Shown piece after piece: positions 6,855 to 7,909 of a stretch of 7,909 nt of DNA. The position numbers and the translations under genes were made by a program. Origin of the DNA: an uncultured Verrucomicrobiae bacterium (GTDB lineage: Bacteria; Verrucomicrobiota; Verrucomicrobiia; Palsa-1439); NCBI GenBank assembly GCA_937927265.1, contig CALBCO010000178.1, positions 1 to 7,909 of the forward strand, given 5' to 3'. The notes beneath the pieces are model-generated. The model had not been told where the DNA came from. It was given only the letters and a program-made list of their open reading frames with translations, and ran no database searches. Positions within the stretch are counted from its first letter, which is position 1. Every line of letters begins with the position of its first letter.

Positions 6855-7494
6855 CAAATCCGGTAGGGCGCGCTGGCTCAGCGCGCCGACAGTGCTTGGG
6901 TGCCGGCCTGCGGCGGGCTGGGGACAGCCCGCCCTACCGGTGCTGCTTGCATTGGCAATGTTGGTGACTGGCTGCCGACAGGACATGAACGACCAGCCGA
7001 AGATGAAACCACTGCGCGGGACGGACTTTTTTGCCGATGGCCGGTCGGCGCGACCGCTCGTGCCGGATACCGTGGCGCGGGGACATCTGCGGACGAACGA
7101 GCATTTTTACCTGGGACGCATCGAGGGGAAATTGGCAACGAATCTGCCGGTGGCGGTGACGGCGCCGTTGTTGGCGCGGGGTCGGGAACGCTACGACATT
7201 TTCTGCGCGCCGTGCCACGACCGGACCGGTGGCGGCAACGGAATGATCGTGCAGCGCGGGTTCAAGCAACCGAACTCGTTCCACAACGACCGGCTGCGCG
7301 GCGAGCCGGCGGGGTATTACTACGATGTCATCGCCAATGGGTTCGGGATGATGTCGAGCTATGCGGCACAGGTGCCGCCCGAGGACCGGTGGGCGATTGT
7401 GGCCTACATCCGGGCGTTACAGTTGAGTCAGCACGCGACCACCAACGACGTGCCGGCGACGGAGTTGGAGAAACTCTTGCAGGTGAAACCGTGA
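6841..7494 (+). CDS. actE: ActE, monoheme cytochrome c lipoprotein of alternative complex III
   Basis: Periplasmic cytochrome c subunit of 217 residues, probably lipid-anchored. The hydrophobic stretch LPVLLALAMLVTGC ends in a lipobox with C45. The mature start, RQDMNDQPKMKPL followed by FFADGRSARP and TVARG, is typical of ActE. One heme motif, CAPCH at 122-126, is followed by GMMSSY, where M170 or M171 is the likely sixth heme ligand, as in class I cytochromes. The ATG at 6841 is 2 bases after the actD stop, with GAGG at 6830-6833 upstream; TTG at 6835 is the alternative. The signal region is unusually long (44 residues before the lipobox Cys) because 27 codons come from a REP-like insertion at 6860-6940. 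No good start codon exists between that insertion and the hydrophobic core, so the inserted residues are probably translated. The gene overlaps actF by 4 bases. Confidence 0.93.
   Translation: MEDQIKSGRARWLSAPTVLGCRPAAGWGQPALPVLLALAMLVTGCRQDMNDQPKMKPLRGTDFFADGRSARPLVPDTVARGHLRTNEHFYLGRIEGKLATNLPVAVTAPLLARGRERYDIFCAPCHDRTGGGNGMIVQRGFKQPNSFHNDRLRGEPAGYYYDVIANGFGMMSSYAAQVPPEDRWAIVAYIRALQLSQHATTNDVPATELEKLLQVKP
6860..6940. repeat. REP-like double-hairpin element inserted in the actE signal-peptide region
   Basis: The element is bounded by a perfect 10-base inverted repeat, CCGGTAGGGC at 6860-6869 and GCCCTACCGG at 6931-6940. Inside are two strong hairpins: GGCGCGCT (6867-6874) with AGCGCGCC (6880-6887) around a 5-base loop, and GGCGGGCT (6912-6919) with AGCCCGCC (6926-6933) around a 6-base loop. 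This is the architecture of a paired REP (BIME-like) element. It is 81 bases long, exactly 27 codons, and leaves the actE frame open. I recall similar GGTAGGGCG/CGCCCTACC palindromes as dispersed repeats in Verrucomicrobiota genomes; that is memory, not a search. Confidence 0.85.
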
Positions 7495-7909
7495 ACAGCC
7501 CCGCCACCAGCATAGAACGGCTCGACCGGTTGCGGCGGTTTGCGGTGTGCGCCGGGGTCGCCGGGGTGGCGCTTTGCGCTTACGGCGCGACGACGAACTG
7601 GGAGCAATTTATCCGGTCGTACCTGCTGGCGTTTCTATTTTGGTGCGCCATGCCAATCGGCGGATTGACGCTGTTGCTGATTCATCACGCGGGCGGCGGG
7701 CATTGGGGCTACGTGACGCGGCGGTTCTTCGAGGCGGCGACGCGGACGATGCCGGTGTTGGCGTTGTTGTTTCTGCCATTGTTACTGAATGTCCGCGAGC
7801 TCTATCTCTGGGCGCGGCCGGCAGCGGTGGCCGGCGACCAAGTGCTCGAACACAAAGCGCCGTACTTGAACGTGCCGTTCTTTGTGGGGCGGCAGGTTTT
7901 CTATTTTGC
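7491..7909 (+). CDS. actF: ActF, second NrfD-like membrane subunit of alternative complex III (3' partial)
   Basis: Membrane subunit paralogous to ActC and labelled in databases as quinol:cytochrome c oxidoreductase quinone-binding subunit 2; in studied complexes its role is thought to be mainly proton translocation or structure. Only the first 139 residues are visible, and the frame is open to the window end. The GTG start at 7491 overlaps the actE stop as GTGA, with AGGTG at 7481-7485 upstream. Visible hydrophobic segments are at about 15-33, 43-65 and 85-103. Family-typical stretches are LLIHHAGGGHWGYVTRRFFE (63-81, with H65 and H66), ATRTMPVLALLFLPL, and LYLW followed later by HKAPYLNVPFFVGRQ, which precedes the next helix. 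The full protein should be around 400 residues or more. A promoterless, coupled position after actE supports the call. Confidence 0.92.
   Translation, partial: MNSPATSIERLDRLRRFAVCAGVAGVALCAYGATTNWEQFIRSYLLAFLFWCAMPIGGLTLLLIHHAGGGHWGYVTRRFFEAATRTMPVLALLFLPLLLNVRELYLWARPAAVAGDQVLEHKAPYLNVPFFVGRQVFYF

Noticed and set aside
1445..7909. A polysulfide/DMSO reductase or Qrc-type operon instead of ACIII
   Set aside because: The pentaheme ActA, fused Mo-like/ferredoxin ActB, DUF3341 ActD, monoheme ActE and second NrfD-like ActF occur together in ACIII only.
1..7909. CRISPR array, tRNA, rRNA, transposase or phage-like genes
   Set aside because: No such pattern is visible; coding genes fill nearly the whole window.

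Overview
The window is a GC-rich, densely packed, single-strand stretch from a Gram-negative bacterium. All genes read on the + strand. It holds the 3' end of a DsbD-type thiol:disulfide reductant transporter gene, then the first six genes of an alternative complex III (ACIII) operon: actA, actB, actC, actD, actE and the start of actF, which runs off the right edge. ACIII is a quinol:electron-acceptor oxidoreductase that replaces cytochrome bc1 in many bacteria. The extended Tat leader on ActB and the style of the GC-rich palindromic repeats remind me of Verrucomicrobiota (Pedosphaera/Limisphaera-like). That placement is an inference from memory, and Planctomycetota or Acidobacteriota are not excluded.

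Layout: 2-1333, DsbD, lacking its N-terminal start. 1334-1444, a short intergenic gap, the only real one in the window. 1445-2101, ActA, a membrane-anchored pentaheme cytochrome c. 2089-4953, ActB, an iron-sulfur protein with a molybdopterin-oxidoreductase-like part and a ferredoxin-like part. 4950-6308, ActC, an NrfD-like quinol-oxidising membrane subunit. 6305-6838, ActD, a two-helix membrane protein. 6841-7494, ActE, a monoheme cytochrome c lipoprotein. 7491-7909, ActF, the second NrfD-like membrane subunit (partial). From actA to actF the genes overlap by 4-13 bases or are separated by only 2, which indicates one translationally coupled transcript.

How they work together: in characterised ACIII complexes, quinol is oxidised at ActC, electrons pass through the Fe-S clusters of ActB to the hemes of ActA and ActE, and then to an external acceptor or directly to a terminal oxidase whose genes often follow actF. 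DsbD delivers reducing equivalents across the membrane and can keep apocytochrome CXXCH thiols reduced for heme attachment. That fits an operon encoding six c-type hemes between ActA and ActE.

The core system is known. The unusual part is the number of repeat- or palindrome-like sequences inside the coding regions: a double-hairpin REP-like element of 81 bases (27 codons, in frame) inside the actE signal peptide; a heptad-repeat inverted element inside actB; a related heptad-repeat tract at the actD/actE junction that supplies the actE ribosome-binding site and start codon; and a smaller hairpin in the linker of dsbD. I found no tRNA, rRNA, CRISPR array, transposase or convincing terminator.
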